NCBI GenBank assembly: GCA_020633315.1
Contig: JACKDV010000014.1
Coordinates: 124,001-188,000, forward strand
DNA length: 64,000 nucleotides
Source: Myxococcales bacterium
GTDB taxonomy: Bacteria > Myxococcota_A > Polyangia > Nannocystales > Nannocystaceae
Reading direction: 5' to 3'
Part shown: positions 32,317 to 41,208 of the stretch, one piece after another
Layout of the letters: every line of letters begins with the position of its first letter
How positions within the stretch are numbered: the first letter of the stretch is position 1
Notes under the pieces: model-generated
Seen by the model: only the letters and a program-made list of their open reading frames with translations
The model's database searches: none
Told to the model about the DNA's origin: nothing
Program-made: the position numbers and the translations under genes

Positions 32317-34941
32317 ATGCTCGATCAGGACGCAGCACGGGAATTCGAGCGCCTGCGGGCCCACCTGGGCTTTGCCTCCGAGCCCGAGCGCCTGCGCATC
32401 GACGGCCGCTACCGCATCGAGCGAGCCCTGGGCCGCGGGGCCATGGGCGTGGTGCACCTCGCCCACGACGAGCGCCTCGATCGCAAGGTGGCCCTCAAGC
32501 TGGTCCGCACCCGCGCCCACGTGGATCACGAGCGGCTGCAGCTACGCCTGGAGCGAGAGGCCCGAGCGCTGGCGCGGGTGGAGCATCCCAACATCGTCGC
32601 GGTCTACGACGTGGGCAGCCACGAGGACCAGCCCTACCTCACCATGCAGTACGTCCCCGGGCTCACGCTGCGCGAGTGGCAGGCCGAGCGCGAGCCCTCC
32701 CCCGCCCAGATCGTCGATGCCTACCTCCAGGCGGCCCGGGGCCTGGCGGCCGCGCATGCGGGGCGGGTGATCCACCGCGACTTCAAGCCCGACAACGCGC
32801 TGGTGAGCGAGCAGGGGCTCGTGCAGGTCGCCGACTTCGGCATCGCGGCGGCGCTGCAGCTCGACGGCGATCCCACGGGCGCTCGCGCCTCGCTCGGCGA
32901 CGATCCGGGCGACGAGATCGAGACCCAGCCCGAGTCCGGCAGCCGCCTCACGCAGACGGGCTCGTTCGTGGGCACCCTGGCCTACGCCGCGCCCGAGCAA
33001 TTGCGCGGCGAGCCGGCCGATGCCCGCAGCGATCAGTTCTCCCTGTGCGTGGCGCTGTGGGAGGCGCTGTGCGGCAAGCGACCGTTCGAGGGGCGCACCC
33101 GCCAGCAGCTCGAGGACGCCACGCATGCACCCCCGCGCCACGGCGAGGCCCTGCCCGCGTGGCTCCACCCGATCCTCCGCCGCGGCCTCGCCCGCGAGCC
33201 CGCGCAGCGCTTCGAGAGCATGGACGCGCTGGTGCGGGCCATCGAGCACGGCCGCAGCCGACGACGCCGCCGGGCGATCGAGGTGGTCTCGGGGCTCGGC
33301 CTGACCATCGCGGCCCTCGCCGGCTGGGGCCTCTCCACCGCGGCCCAGCGCGCCGCCCAGCCCGGCTGCGACGAATTCGTGGCCGAGGTGGACGAGGTGT
33401 GGAGCGCGGCGAGGCGCGAGGCCCTGCTCACCGGCGCGGCCCCGGGCGCGAGCGAGGCCGCCGAGTATGCCGCGAGCACTCTCGACGAGCTCACCCGGGA
33501 CTGGGGAACGAGCGCCGCCGCGCTGTGCCACGACGGGCTGGCCCCCGCGCCCGAGCTCGACGAGCGCCGCTGCCACGAGGCCTGGCTCGAGGGGCTCGAG
33601 CGCAACGTGGACCTGCTCGTCGAGCACGGCGACTCGCGAACCCTCGAGCGGGCACCCGATCTGCTCGATCGCCTCGTGGCTCCCCAGGGAGACTACTGCG
33701 CGCTGCGACCCTCGCCCGTGGTCGATCCCGAGGTGTGGAGCCTGGCCGAGTCCGCGCGCGAGGCCGCGATCGTGGGAGATCCACAGCGGGCGCAGCAGCA
33801 GGCCCAGGCCGCCCTCGCCCGCGCCGCAGCGCTCGGCGACGGCGAGCTCAGCCCCCACCTCGCCGAAGCCCAGGCCGCACGGGCCGAGGTGCTGGCCCGC
33901 GGCGGGGATCTCCCGGGCGCGCTCGCGCTGTTCCCCGTGGCCGAGCGGCAGGCGATCGGCACCACCTACCAGCTGCGCCTGTGGTGGCTGCGGGTGCTGT
34001 GGGCCAAGGTGCTCGCGCTGAGCGAGGCCCCCGACGCGGGCGAGCGAGCGCTCGAGCAGCTGCAGCGTGCCGAGCCGCTGGCCCATGCGCTCGGCCAGGA
34101 CGACTCGCTGCTGCTGCGCGCCGAGCTGGCCGAGGCCCGCGGCATGGTGGAGCGGGCCCGCGGCGATCAGCACGAGGCCATCGCCCAGCACCAGCTCGCC
34201 CGCGAGAGCTTCGCCGCGCTGGGGCGCCCGCTGCAACGGGCGCGGGCCCTGCTCGGCATCGGCACCAGCCACCAGCTCCTCGGCGAGCTCGAGGCCGCCC
34301 GGGTCGCCTACCAGCGCGCCGAGGCGATCTACGCCGAGGCCGGCGTGCCACCCAGCTACCGCAACCTGCTGCAGACCCGCATCAACCTGGGGATGCTCGC
34401 CGCGGTCGAGCTGCGAGCCGACGGCCTGCCCCCCCTCGAGCAGGTCGTCCGCCACGGCAGCCCCGAGGAGCGCCTGGTGGCCCTCACCATCTCCGTGATG
34501 ATCGCCGAGGCCACCCAGCCCCCCGAGCGCGTCGTGGCCCTGGCCGAGCGCGCCCTCGAGGAGCTCGCGGCCCAGCCCGACGCGTCGCCCAAGCTCGCCC
34601 ACGACATCGAGCTCGGCGCGGGTCGTGCCCTCGCCTCGCTCGGCGATCCTCGCGGCGAGCCGCTGATGCACGCCGCCGAGCTGCGAGCCGAGCTGCTCCC
34701 CGACGACGTCTGGGCCCGCACCCAGCAGACCTGGATCGAGTGGCTCGAGATCGAGGACCGCTGCCCCGAGGCACGCCAGCGCCTCGCCAGCCTCGACGAG
34801 CGCATGACCCCGGAGCTGCGAGCCGAGCGGCCCGACTGGCCGAGCTGGCGCCAACGACGGTCCGATCGCTGCGCCTCCGAGCTCGCCCCCGAGTCCCCCG
34901 TGCACCCAGCCAACCCCGTCCCCGAGGAGGACCGACCATGA
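32317..34941 (+). CDS. Transmembrane Ser/Thr protein kinase with helical-repeat sensor
   Basis: The 874-residue protein has a Hanks-type kinase domain at about 28-300. It shows G-R-G-A-M-G-V-V, the lysine in V-A-L-K-L-V, the catalytic loop H-R-D-F-K-P-D-N (Phe in place of the usual Leu), D-F-G-I-A and A-Y-A-A-P-E-Q. A membrane span at about 330-350 follows R-S-R-R-R-R-R. The outer 500 residues are Ala/Glu/Leu-rich helical repeats of TPR type. It probably senses an envelope signal and phosphorylates cytosolic targets. Its stop overlaps the next gene (ATGA), which is followed by an ECF sigma factor, a known kinase/sigma pairing. ATG 32260 is an alternative start. Confidence 0.92.
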   Translation: MLDQDAAREFERLRAHLGFASEPERLRIDGRYRIERALGRGAMGVVHLAHDERLDRKVALKLVRTRAHVDHERLQLRLEREARALARVEHPNIVAVYDVGSHEDQPYLTMQYVPGLTLREWQAEREPSPAQIVDAYLQAARGLAAAHAGRVIHRDFKPDNALVSEQGLVQVADFGIAAALQLDGDPTGARASLGDDPGDEIETQPESGSRLTQTGSFVGTLAYAAPEQLRGEPADARSDQFSLCVALWEALCGKRPFEGRTRQQLEDATHAPPRHGEALPAWLHPILRRGLAREPAQRFESMDALVRAIEHGRSRRRRRAIEVVSGLGLTIAALAGWGLSTAAQRAAQPGCDEFVAEVDEVWSAARREALLTGAAPGASEAAEYAASTLDELTRDWGTSAAALCHDGLAPAPELDERRCHEAWLEGLERNVDLLVEHGDSRTLERAPDLLDRLVAPQGDYCALRPSPVVDPEVWSLAESAREAAIVGDPQRAQQQAQAALARAAALGDGELSPHLAEAQAARAEVLARGGDLPGALALFPVAERQAIGTTYQLRLWWLRVLWAKVLALSEAPDAGERALEQLQRAEPLAHALGQDDSLLLRAELAEARGMVERARGDQHEAIAQHQLARESFAALGRPLQRARALLGIGTSHQLLGELEAARVAYQRAEAIYAEAGVPPSYRNLLQTRINLGMLAAVELRADGLPPLEQVVRHGSPEERLVALTISVMIAEATQPPERVVALAERALEELAAQPDASPKLAHDIELGAGRALASLGDPRGEPLMHAAELRAELLPDDVWARTQQTWIEWLEIEDRCPEARQRLASLDERMTPELRAERPDWPSWRQRRSDRCASELAPESPVHPANPVPEEDRP

Positions 34942-35288
34942 CCCTGAGAATCGACAGCCAGTCCAGTGTGATCATCGAAGGATTCGTCGACGGCGAGGAC
35001 CTGCGCTTCGTCTGCGGCGGAGTGGAGCTCGCCAAGCACGACAACCAGCTCGAGCTCGTCGGCGTGGAGCAGGCCCGCGTGCTCATGCGCGTGCCCGACT
35101 CGATCGTCCAGGTCCAGCACGAGGACGACGACGGCACCCGGACCTGGTCCCGAGTGGAAGACGGCTTCGAGAGCACCCTGGTCGCGACCACCGACCCCAC
35201 CGAGGTCGATGCGGCGGGTAAGGGAAATACTCCACACGCGACCATCCACATCAAGCTCACGCCCAAGGGAGGCCTCCCCGATCGCTGA
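34938..35288 (+). CDS. Small protein between kinase and ECF sigma factor
   Basis: The 116-residue product starts at ATG 34938 inside the kinase stop (ATGA), with GAGGAGGA six bases before it, so it is strongly translated and coupled. It is acidic and mostly beta (V-I-I-E-G-F-V-D-G-E-D-L-R-F-V-C-G-G-V) and ends H-A-T-I-H-I-K-L-T-P-K-G-G-L. There is no signal peptide, membrane span or zinc-binding anti-sigma motif. I do not recognise it. By position it could be a kinase substrate or a regulator of the sigma factor. Confidence 0.72.
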   Translation: MTLRIDSQSSVIIEGFVDGEDLRFVCGGVELAKHDNQLELVGVEQARVLMRVPDSIVQVQHEDDDGTRTWSRVEDGFESTLVATTDPTEVDAAGKGNTPHATIHIKLTPKGGLPDR

Positions 35289-35321
35289 TCTGCTCGCGGC
35301 GTTGCGTGATACAACCACTCG

Positions 35322-35966
35322 GTGGACGACGGCACGGATCTCGAGCTGCTCGAGCGCTGGGGGGACGGTGATGGCAAGGCGGGCGAGGCCCTCGCCCGCC
35401 GCTACTTCGTGGCCGTCCGTGCCTACTTCATGACCAAGGTCCCCTTCGACTACGAGGATCTCGTGCAGGAGACCTTCTCGCGGCTGCTGCGACGGCGCGA
35501 GAGCTTCCAGGGGCGCTCGTCGTTCCGCGTGTTCCTGTTCGGCATCGCCCACATGGTGCTGCTGGAGTTCTTCCGCCGGAAGCGTCGCAACGAGCGCTTC
35601 GAGCCCATGGAGAGCTCGGCGGCCGACCTCGACGGCGGCCGGGCCTCCTCGATCATGGCCGAGCGGGAGCACCACCGGATCCTGTTCGAAGCGCTGCGCA
35701 GCCTGGTGCTCCGCGAGCAGGAATTGCTCGAGCTGTACTACTGGCAGGGCCTCACCGCCGGCGAGATCGCGGCGCTCCACGAGGCGCCCGAGCCTACCGT
35801 GCGCACCCGCATCCGCGCTGCGCTCAAGCGCCTGGGCAAGGCCTACTTCGAGCTCAGCACCACGACTCACGATCGCGGGGCCGACGAGGACGACTTCGAA
35901 GGCTGGATGAAGGAGATCCAGGCCGGCCTGGGCGACCTGCGCGTGGCCGCCCCTCCCCCCGCCTGA
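35322..35966 (+). CDS. ECF-type RNA polymerase sigma factor
   Basis: The 214-residue protein has sigma region 2 with F-D-Y-E-D-L-V-Q-E-T-F-S-R-L-L-R and F-L-F-G-I-A-H-M-V-L-L-E-F-F-R-R-K. An acidic linker leads to region 4 with L-L-E-L-Y-Y-W-Q-G-L-T-A-G-E-I-A-A-L and V-R-T-R-I-R-A-A-L-K-R-L-G, the helix-turn-helix. A tail of about 35 residues after region 4 is unusual and could be a control or phosphorylation segment. It starts at GTG 35322, 33 bases after the small gene, in the kinase operon. No anti-sigma gene is present, so the kinase probably controls it. The array of paralogues that follows is the likely target. Confidence 0.9.
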   Translation: MDDGTDLELLERWGDGDGKAGEALARRYFVAVRAYFMTKVPFDYEDLVQETFSRLLRRRESFQGRSSFRVFLFGIAHMVLLEFFRRKRRNERFEPMESSAADLDGGRASSIMAEREHHRILFEALRSLVLREQELLELYYWQGLTAGEIAALHEAPEPTVRTRIRAALKRLGKAYFELSTTTHDRGADEDDFEGWMKEIQAGLGDLRVAAPPPA

Positions 35967-36090
35967 GCGGCCGGGCGTGAGGCCACCGCGACCGTGCCCG
36001 CGCAGCGGCTGCGCGCTCGCGGCCGACGATTCGACGGTCGCCCCTCGGTCCTGCGTGGTAGCGTGGGCACGAGGTGACGAGGGCACGCGC

Positions 36091-36104
36091 CGGCCCTAGG
36101 GCCG
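36091..36104. promoter_or_regulatory. 14-bp palindrome in the leader of the first array gene
   Basis: CGGCCCTAGGGCCG is a perfect palindrome 31 bases before ATG 36136 and downstream of a TAGCGT -10 candidate (36059-36064). It could be an operator or an RNA hairpin in the leader. Confidence 0.35.
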
Positions 36105-36135
36105 CCCTCCCGCGCCGTCTCGAGGGGAACCTGCC

Positions 36136-38541
36136 ATGCTCAGCCTGGAGACGCCCTACTACGAGATCGAGGGCATCGTGGTCTTCCGCGACCACGCGCT
36201 GCCGACCTTGTTCCACTACCTCGCCGGGCCGCCGCGGCTGACCGTGCGCGACGGCAAGCCCCACTTCCGCCTGCTCAAGTACCGCGAGGCGCTGGCCGGC
36301 TCCACCCTGTCGCCGTCCACCCGCGATCAGCTCGGGGGCGGCTTCCTCACCTTCGGGGTCGACTGCCGCGTCGACGAGGAGACCCTCGACGCCGTCCGCA
36401 CGGGGCTCATCGAGCTCCTCTCCGACCAGATCGCCAGCCTGGAGGACGAGATCGCATTGGTGCCCGTGCTCTACACCAAGGGCACGGTGCGGCTGCTGGC
36501 CATCGATCAGTGCAGCGGCCTCGCCGACGCCGAGCCCGAGCCCGCCACCAGCACCCCCCAGTCTCGCTTCGTCCGCGGCATCCTGGGCACCGCCACGCCC
36601 TCGCTCATGGGGCACCAGGAGGCCATCTTCTCGGTGGCCCTCGCCCCCGACGGCGTGGCCCTGATCGAGGGCGCCTACCGGGCCGAGCTGTCGCCCATCG
36701 GGGTGATCTACGAGCTCGAGCTCAGCGGCCTGCGCCCGGCCCTCGCAGTACGGGTGCGCACCGATCAGAAGAAGGTCTACCAGAGCCTGAAGATGGAGCT
36801 CGGCCTGGGCATCGAGGCCGGCACCGACGCGCCCGCGAGCGAGGGAGAGACCCGCTCCTCACCCCGCGGCGTGGCCCTCGACGCCGAGCTGAGCCGAGCC
36901 GTGGCGTCGCTGGTGGAATCGGGCGCGATCGAGATCGAGCTGCTCCAGCAGCAGGAGGGCCCCGAGGTCGACCGGATCCGCGAGGCCGCGATGAAGATGG
37001 TCAAGGAGGACATCCTCGCGGAGATGTTCTCGCCCACCCCCACCGCCCAGGCCGCCCCGAGCCTCGACTCGGCCACCCGCGGCGCGGGCGAGCTGGCGGC
37101 CTCCACCGCGGCGCTCGGGCGCGGCCTCAGCTCGGGTCACGACCAGGACCACGCGCTCGAGCTGGGCTTCCAGCTCCGCTACAAGAAGGAGGAGGAGCTC
37201 GAGGTCCGCACCTATCGGTACGACGTGGCCCGGCCCGAGCCCCGCACCCACGCCCCCAACGCCTTCTTCTCGCTGCTCACCCGCGACACTACCCTCGACC
37301 AGCACATCACCGAGGTGGGGCTCGACGATCCCTTCTTCCAGCTCCTGCAGCTCGAGGTGGAGACCACCACCACCGACTTCGCCCGGCTGGGCCTGCAGAC
37401 CATCGTCGTCGAGCTGCAGTACGGCGGCACGCTCGAGGCTCCGCGCCAGTCGGCCTCGCTGCTGTTCACCCCCGCCGATCCCTCGCCCAAGGGCTTCCGG
37501 GCCTTCCGCGACCAGGACGACTTCTCCTACCGCTACCGGGTGGACTATCGCTTCGCCGACAGCGACGAGGTGGCGGCCGCCTCGCTGCGGCACACCACCG
37601 AGTGGCGCACCACCACCAAGCGCACCTTGGTCGTGCACCCGCCCGAGGATCTCGATCTCCTGCAGGTCTACGTGGAGCCCGCGGTGGTCGACTGGAAGCT
37701 CGTGCGGACGATCGAGGTCGCGCTCGCCTACTCCGACCCCGCCTCGGGCTTTCGCAGCGAGCGCAGCTACGTGCTCGAGGAGGGCTCGCCGCGGCGCGAG
37801 TGGGTGCTGCGGATCCCCGTCGGCGCGCCCCGGGAGTACAGCGTGCGCCCCACCTGGACCCTCGCCAACGGCACCAAGGTCTCGGGCGAGCCCACTGTGC
37901 ATGCCCACCCGCGGCTGTTCGTCGAGGGCCCGTTCACCGGCCGGCTGCGGGTGCGGGTGGTCCCCGCCGTCGACCCCACCAGCGTGGGCCTGATCGTCGG
38001 CGAGCTGGTGCACGTCGACCCCGGCACCGGCCTCGAGTCCCGCCGCAGCCTCTCGCTCGAGCCGCCGTTTCGCCCCACCACGCTCGAGCTGCCCCTCATC
38101 GATCCCGCCCACGACGAGTACTCGTGGTCCTACCGCCTGTTCGCCCCCGGGGCCAGCACTCCCGCGGAGGAGAAGGGGCCGATCGTCGGCAACGCCAAGG
38201 TGCAGGTCATCAGCGAGGGCGACGTGGTGCACCTCGAGATCGAGGTGGTGATCGTGGGCGACCTCGCCACGGCCGAGGTCCTCGCCGTGCAGGTCGACCT
38301 ACGGGCTCCCCCGCCGCCCGGCCGCCAGCCGCAGATCCACAGCCTGCTGTTCGAGATGGGCGGCGAGACCCGCATCAAGCAGCGCCTGGCGCTGCGGGCC
38401 GATCGGGATCCGCTCTACGAGGTGCAGACCACGGTGATGACCATGGGCGGCGACGCGATCGTCAGCGAGTGGAACGAGCACACCGGGCCGGTGCTGGGGC
38501 TCGACCTCGCCACGCTGATGAGCCCCCCGCAAGACGGGTAG
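36136..38541 (+). CDS. Array paralogue 1: head plus Ig-like modules, 801 aa
   Basis: I do not recognise the family, but it is shared by eleven genes here. The head has F-R-D-H-A-L-P-T-L-F-H-Y-L at about 18-30, K-Y-R, G-G-G-F-L-T-F-G-V-D at 67-76, V-P-V-L-Y-T-K-G-T-V-R-L-L, F-V-R-G-I-L-G-T-A-T-P-S-L and P-I-G-V-I-Y-E-L at 186-193. A charged helical part follows to about 330. The tail then has four or five beta modules, each closing like R-x-Y-x-Y or Y-S-W-S-Y-R. There is no signal peptide or membrane span. It is closest to the gene ending at 58435, at the far side of the array. AGGGG precedes the ATG; it is the first gene after the sigma operon. Confidence 0.85.
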   Translation: MLSLETPYYEIEGIVVFRDHALPTLFHYLAGPPRLTVRDGKPHFRLLKYREALAGSTLSPSTRDQLGGGFLTFGVDCRVDEETLDAVRTGLIELLSDQIASLEDEIALVPVLYTKGTVRLLAIDQCSGLADAEPEPATSTPQSRFVRGILGTATPSLMGHQEAIFSVALAPDGVALIEGAYRAELSPIGVIYELELSGLRPALAVRVRTDQKKVYQSLKMELGLGIEAGTDAPASEGETRSSPRGVALDAELSRAVASLVESGAIEIELLQQQEGPEVDRIREAAMKMVKEDILAEMFSPTPTAQAAPSLDSATRGAGELAASTAALGRGLSSGHDQDHALELGFQLRYKKEEELEVRTYRYDVARPEPRTHAPNAFFSLLTRDTTLDQHITEVGLDDPFFQLLQLEVETTTTDFARLGLQTIVVELQYGGTLEAPRQSASLLFTPADPSPKGFRAFRDQDDFSYRYRVDYRFADSDEVAAASLRHTTEWRTTTKRTLVVHPPEDLDLLQVYVEPAVVDWKLVRTIEVALAYSDPASGFRSERSYVLEEGSPRREWVLRIPVGAPREYSVRPTWTLANGTKVSGEPTVHAHPRLFVEGPFTGRLRVRVVPAVDPTSVGLIVGELVHVDPGTGLESRRSLSLEPPFRPTTLELPLIDPAHDEYSWSYRLFAPGASTPAEEKGPIVGNAKVQVISEGDVVHLEIEVVIVGDLATAEVLAVQVDLRAPPPPGRQPQIHSLLFEMGGETRIKQRLALRADRDPLYEVQTTVMTMGGDAIVSEWNEHTGPVLGLDLATLMSPPQDG

Positions 38542-38600
38542 CACCGCGGCCGGCCCACGGCGCGGCCGCAGCAGCGGCCGCCCATCCGACACCCACGCCT

Positions 38601-38632
38601 GGGCGGAGCGGTCATCGTCCTCCGCTCCGCCC
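38601..38632. terminator. Perfect 11-bp hairpin between convergent array genes
   Basis: GGGCGGAGCGG (38601-38611) pairs with CCGCTCCGCCC (38622-38632) around a ten-base loop. It lies between the stops of the genes ending at 38541 and 38647 and can serve both. Confidence 0.65.
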
Positions 38633-38646
38633 TCCCCTGCGCCGCC

Positions 38647-41010
38647 CTAGGTGCGCGGCGGTGGCTTGAGCACCAGCACGTTCTTGGCCTCGGTGGCCTC
38701 CTCCAGCCTGTGCTCGTTGCCCTCCGCGTCATAGAGGGTGAGCTGGTAGGAGTAGCTGCGGCGCTCGGGAGAGGCCAGGCGGAAGCGCCACGACAGCGGC
38801 TTGGTGAACTCCGTGATCGTCAGGGTCGTCTCGGAGTCGTAGGTCGGGTCCTGCGCGTCGTGGAAGCGAAGGTGCAGGGTGCCGAAGCTGAAGCGGCCGG
38901 GCGGGATGGCGAGGAGCGTGGGGATGATCTCCACCCGCACGCTGAAGGCGTCGCCCACCGAGAGCACGTTGGTGTCGGTCTTGCGCCACGCGTCCTCGCG
39001 CACCACGCCGTCGGAGTAGACCACCTTCACCTGGTACTCGTACTCGCGCCGCGAGGAGTCGACCAGCGGCACCGTCCACTTCTTGTTGTCGCCCTCCTTG
39101 GCGAGGCTGACGATGGCGTCCTCCACCCGGCCGTCCTCGTAGGTGTAGCGCAGGGCCACCAGCACCTGCGACAGCAGCCCGCCGCTGCCGAAGTTGCCGG
39201 CCGGCACCACGATCACCTCGAGCTCGTCGCGCAGCGGCGAGTCGATCACCAGCACGCCGCTGCGCGAGCGATCCTCGGGCAGCTCGATGCGCTGGTCGTC
39301 CTTGGTGCGCACCGTGAGCTTGTAGGTGTACGCCTGGGTCACCTTGGCGCCGATCACCTCCACCCACTCGTGGTGCTGGTTGTTCTCGTCGAAGACCATC
39401 TGGGTCTCCTTGCGGCTCGCCCCGTTGCCGTAGCTGAGGTCGACCTTGATCTGCGCGATGCGGCTCCAGTTGATGAGGCCCATCTGCACCGCCACCTTGA
39501 GCACGCCCAGCGAGTCGGTGTCGAGCACCAGCACCGTCTCGTCGGTGTCGTCCTCGATGGTGTAGACCTGGTCCGAGTCGCGGTAGAAGACGTCGATCTG
39601 GTAGTCGTAGGAGCGCTTCTTGACGTCGGCGAGGTAGCTGAGGAAGTGCTTGGGCCCGGGGTCGTCGGCCCGGAACACGAAGTCGGCCACCTCGTTCTGG
39701 TTCCCCAGCGGGCCCGACTCCTCGTACTTGAGGTGCACCTTGACCAGATCCACCGGATCCCGGGTGAAGTTGGTGGTGCACATCACCTGCACGTCGAGGT
39801 ACTTGTACCAGTCGTCCTCGAGGTCGAGCTGGGTGCGGAACTCGGCCACGTCGAAGCCGTCGAAGATGTTGGCCAGGTTGGCCTGTGGCCCCACGCGTCC
39901 CTCGAGCACCCTCTTCATCTCGAAGGTGTGGTTGAGGGTGGCCGTCATCGTCTGACTCCAGTCCTTGAGCGAGTACTGGTCGATGGTGTCGTGGCCGTAC
40001 TTGGTCCCCCCGTACTCGGGGAGCTGCGTCTGCACGTCGGGTAGCTCGTCGGGCGTGGCCTCCATCGGGTGGTAGTCGAGGAAGGCGTTGGCCAGGAAGT
40101 CCGACAGCATGCTGTTGCCGACGTCGATCAGGCTCTGCTCCACCTCGGGATCGAGCGGCACGCTGGGCTCGAGGGAGACGTGCGAGAACTGGTTGGCGCT
40201 CGCCACCTCGCGCAGCACGTCCGCCGCGCTCATCCGCTGCGAGTGGCTGTAGGAGACGGTGGTGTGGCCGGGGCTGTGCTTGCGGCTGAAGCTCGCGTTC
40301 TCCTCGAGGTGCTCCCACTGCTCGTGGAACAGGGTGTGCGCCTTCTGGGCGAAGCAGGTCACCTTCACCACCACCCCGTCGAGGCGGTGGTGGAACAACA
40401 GGTCGTAGGTGACGAGCACGGCGGGGAGATTGTTCTCGAACGCCTCCCACAGCAGCACCGCGCCTTCCTGGGTGAGCTTGGCCTGGAAGGCGGCGCGCTG
40501 GTTGCCCGTCATGCTCACCTTGCCCGCGCCGATCAGGCTGGCCACGAACTCGCCGCGGGTGGCCTCGTCGGTGGAGGACTCGCCGAGCAGGCCGATCGAG
40601 ACCGTGCCGTCGAGCACGGGCAGGCCGGTGAGCTTGAGCGCCTTGGCCAGCTCCTTGACGTCCTCCTTGGCCTCGTCGATCCACCAGCGATGGGTACGAC
40701 CGCTGCTGGCCAGGCGCTGGTGCAGCACCGGATCCTTCGAGAGCGTGTCGCGGATCTCCTGCTCCTGCGTCTCGGTGCGGACCAGCTCCGCGGTCAGGGA
40801 CAGCAGGCCGCCGCCCAGCTTGGTCTTGCGCTCCGCCTCGGTCAGCTCGCTGATGTCGCGGCGGTACCAGGTGAGCCAGATCATCGGCTTGCCCGCCTCG
40901 TCCTTGGCGATGGTGGGCGTGCCCGACACCGTATAGAAGGTGAGCGGATCGTCGTCGTCCGGATAGACGTTGCAGTCGGCGAGCGTACGGAAGCCGGTCA
41001 GGGTGAGCAT
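38647..41010 (-). CDS. Array paralogue 2: head plus Ig-like modules, 787 aa
   Basis: This member belongs to the subgroup whose head begins with N-V-Y-P-D-D-D-D-P-L-T-F-Y-T-V-S-G-T-P-T, then L-T-W-Y-R-R-D and G-G-G-L-L-S-L-T-A-E-L. The second head block is G-N-Q-R-A-A-F-Q-A-K-L-T-Q-E-G-A with P-A-V-L-V-T-Y-D-L. The tail is marked by W-Y-K-Y-L-D-V-Q-V and then modules with F-Y-R-D-S-D-Q-V-Y, H-E-W-V-E-V and R-R-E-Y-E-Y-Q-V. It has no export signal. ATG 41010 has AGAGGG upstream. It stands alone on the minus strand downstream of the hypothetical gene at 41209. Its nearest relatives here are the genes starting at 42059, 46499 and 62781. Confidence 0.85.
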   Translation of the reverse strand: MLTLTGFRTLADCNVYPDDDDPLTFYTVSGTPTIAKDEAGKPMIWLTWYRRDISELTEAERKTKLGGGLLSLTAELVRTETQEQEIRDTLSKDPVLHQRLASSGRTHRWWIDEAKEDVKELAKALKLTGLPVLDGTVSIGLLGESSTDEATRGEFVASLIGAGKVSMTGNQRAAFQAKLTQEGAVLLWEAFENNLPAVLVTYDLLFHHRLDGVVVKVTCFAQKAHTLFHEQWEHLEENASFSRKHSPGHTTVSYSHSQRMSAADVLREVASANQFSHVSLEPSVPLDPEVEQSLIDVGNSMLSDFLANAFLDYHPMEATPDELPDVQTQLPEYGGTKYGHDTIDQYSLKDWSQTMTATLNHTFEMKRVLEGRVGPQANLANIFDGFDVAEFRTQLDLEDDWYKYLDVQVMCTTNFTRDPVDLVKVHLKYEESGPLGNQNEVADFVFRADDPGPKHFLSYLADVKKRSYDYQIDVFYRDSDQVYTIEDDTDETVLVLDTDSLGVLKVAVQMGLINWSRIAQIKVDLSYGNGASRKETQMVFDENNQHHEWVEVIGAKVTQAYTYKLTVRTKDDQRIELPEDRSRSGVLVIDSPLRDELEVIVVPAGNFGSGGLLSQVLVALRYTYEDGRVEDAIVSLAKEGDNKKWTVPLVDSSRREYEYQVKVVYSDGVVREDAWRKTDTNVLSVGDAFSVRVEIIPTLLAIPPGRFSFGTLHLRFHDAQDPTYDSETTLTITEFTKPLSWRFRLASPERRSYSYQLTLYDAEGNEHRLEEATEAKNVLVLKPPPRT

Positions 41011-41208
41011 GCGCCCTCTTCTCTTGTAGGAGCCTGGTGCGAGGCTTCGAACGATCGACCTCGCATGGGGAGGGCATACGGTGTCACGGCCCGATGGACG
41101 GATCAAGCACGGGCACCGACCGAGACCGCCCTTCCGCGATCTGCTCGCGACCGATCGCGAGCAGACGCACGACCCCCCGGCCGCGTCGCCGAGCGCAGCG
41201 CGATGGCC

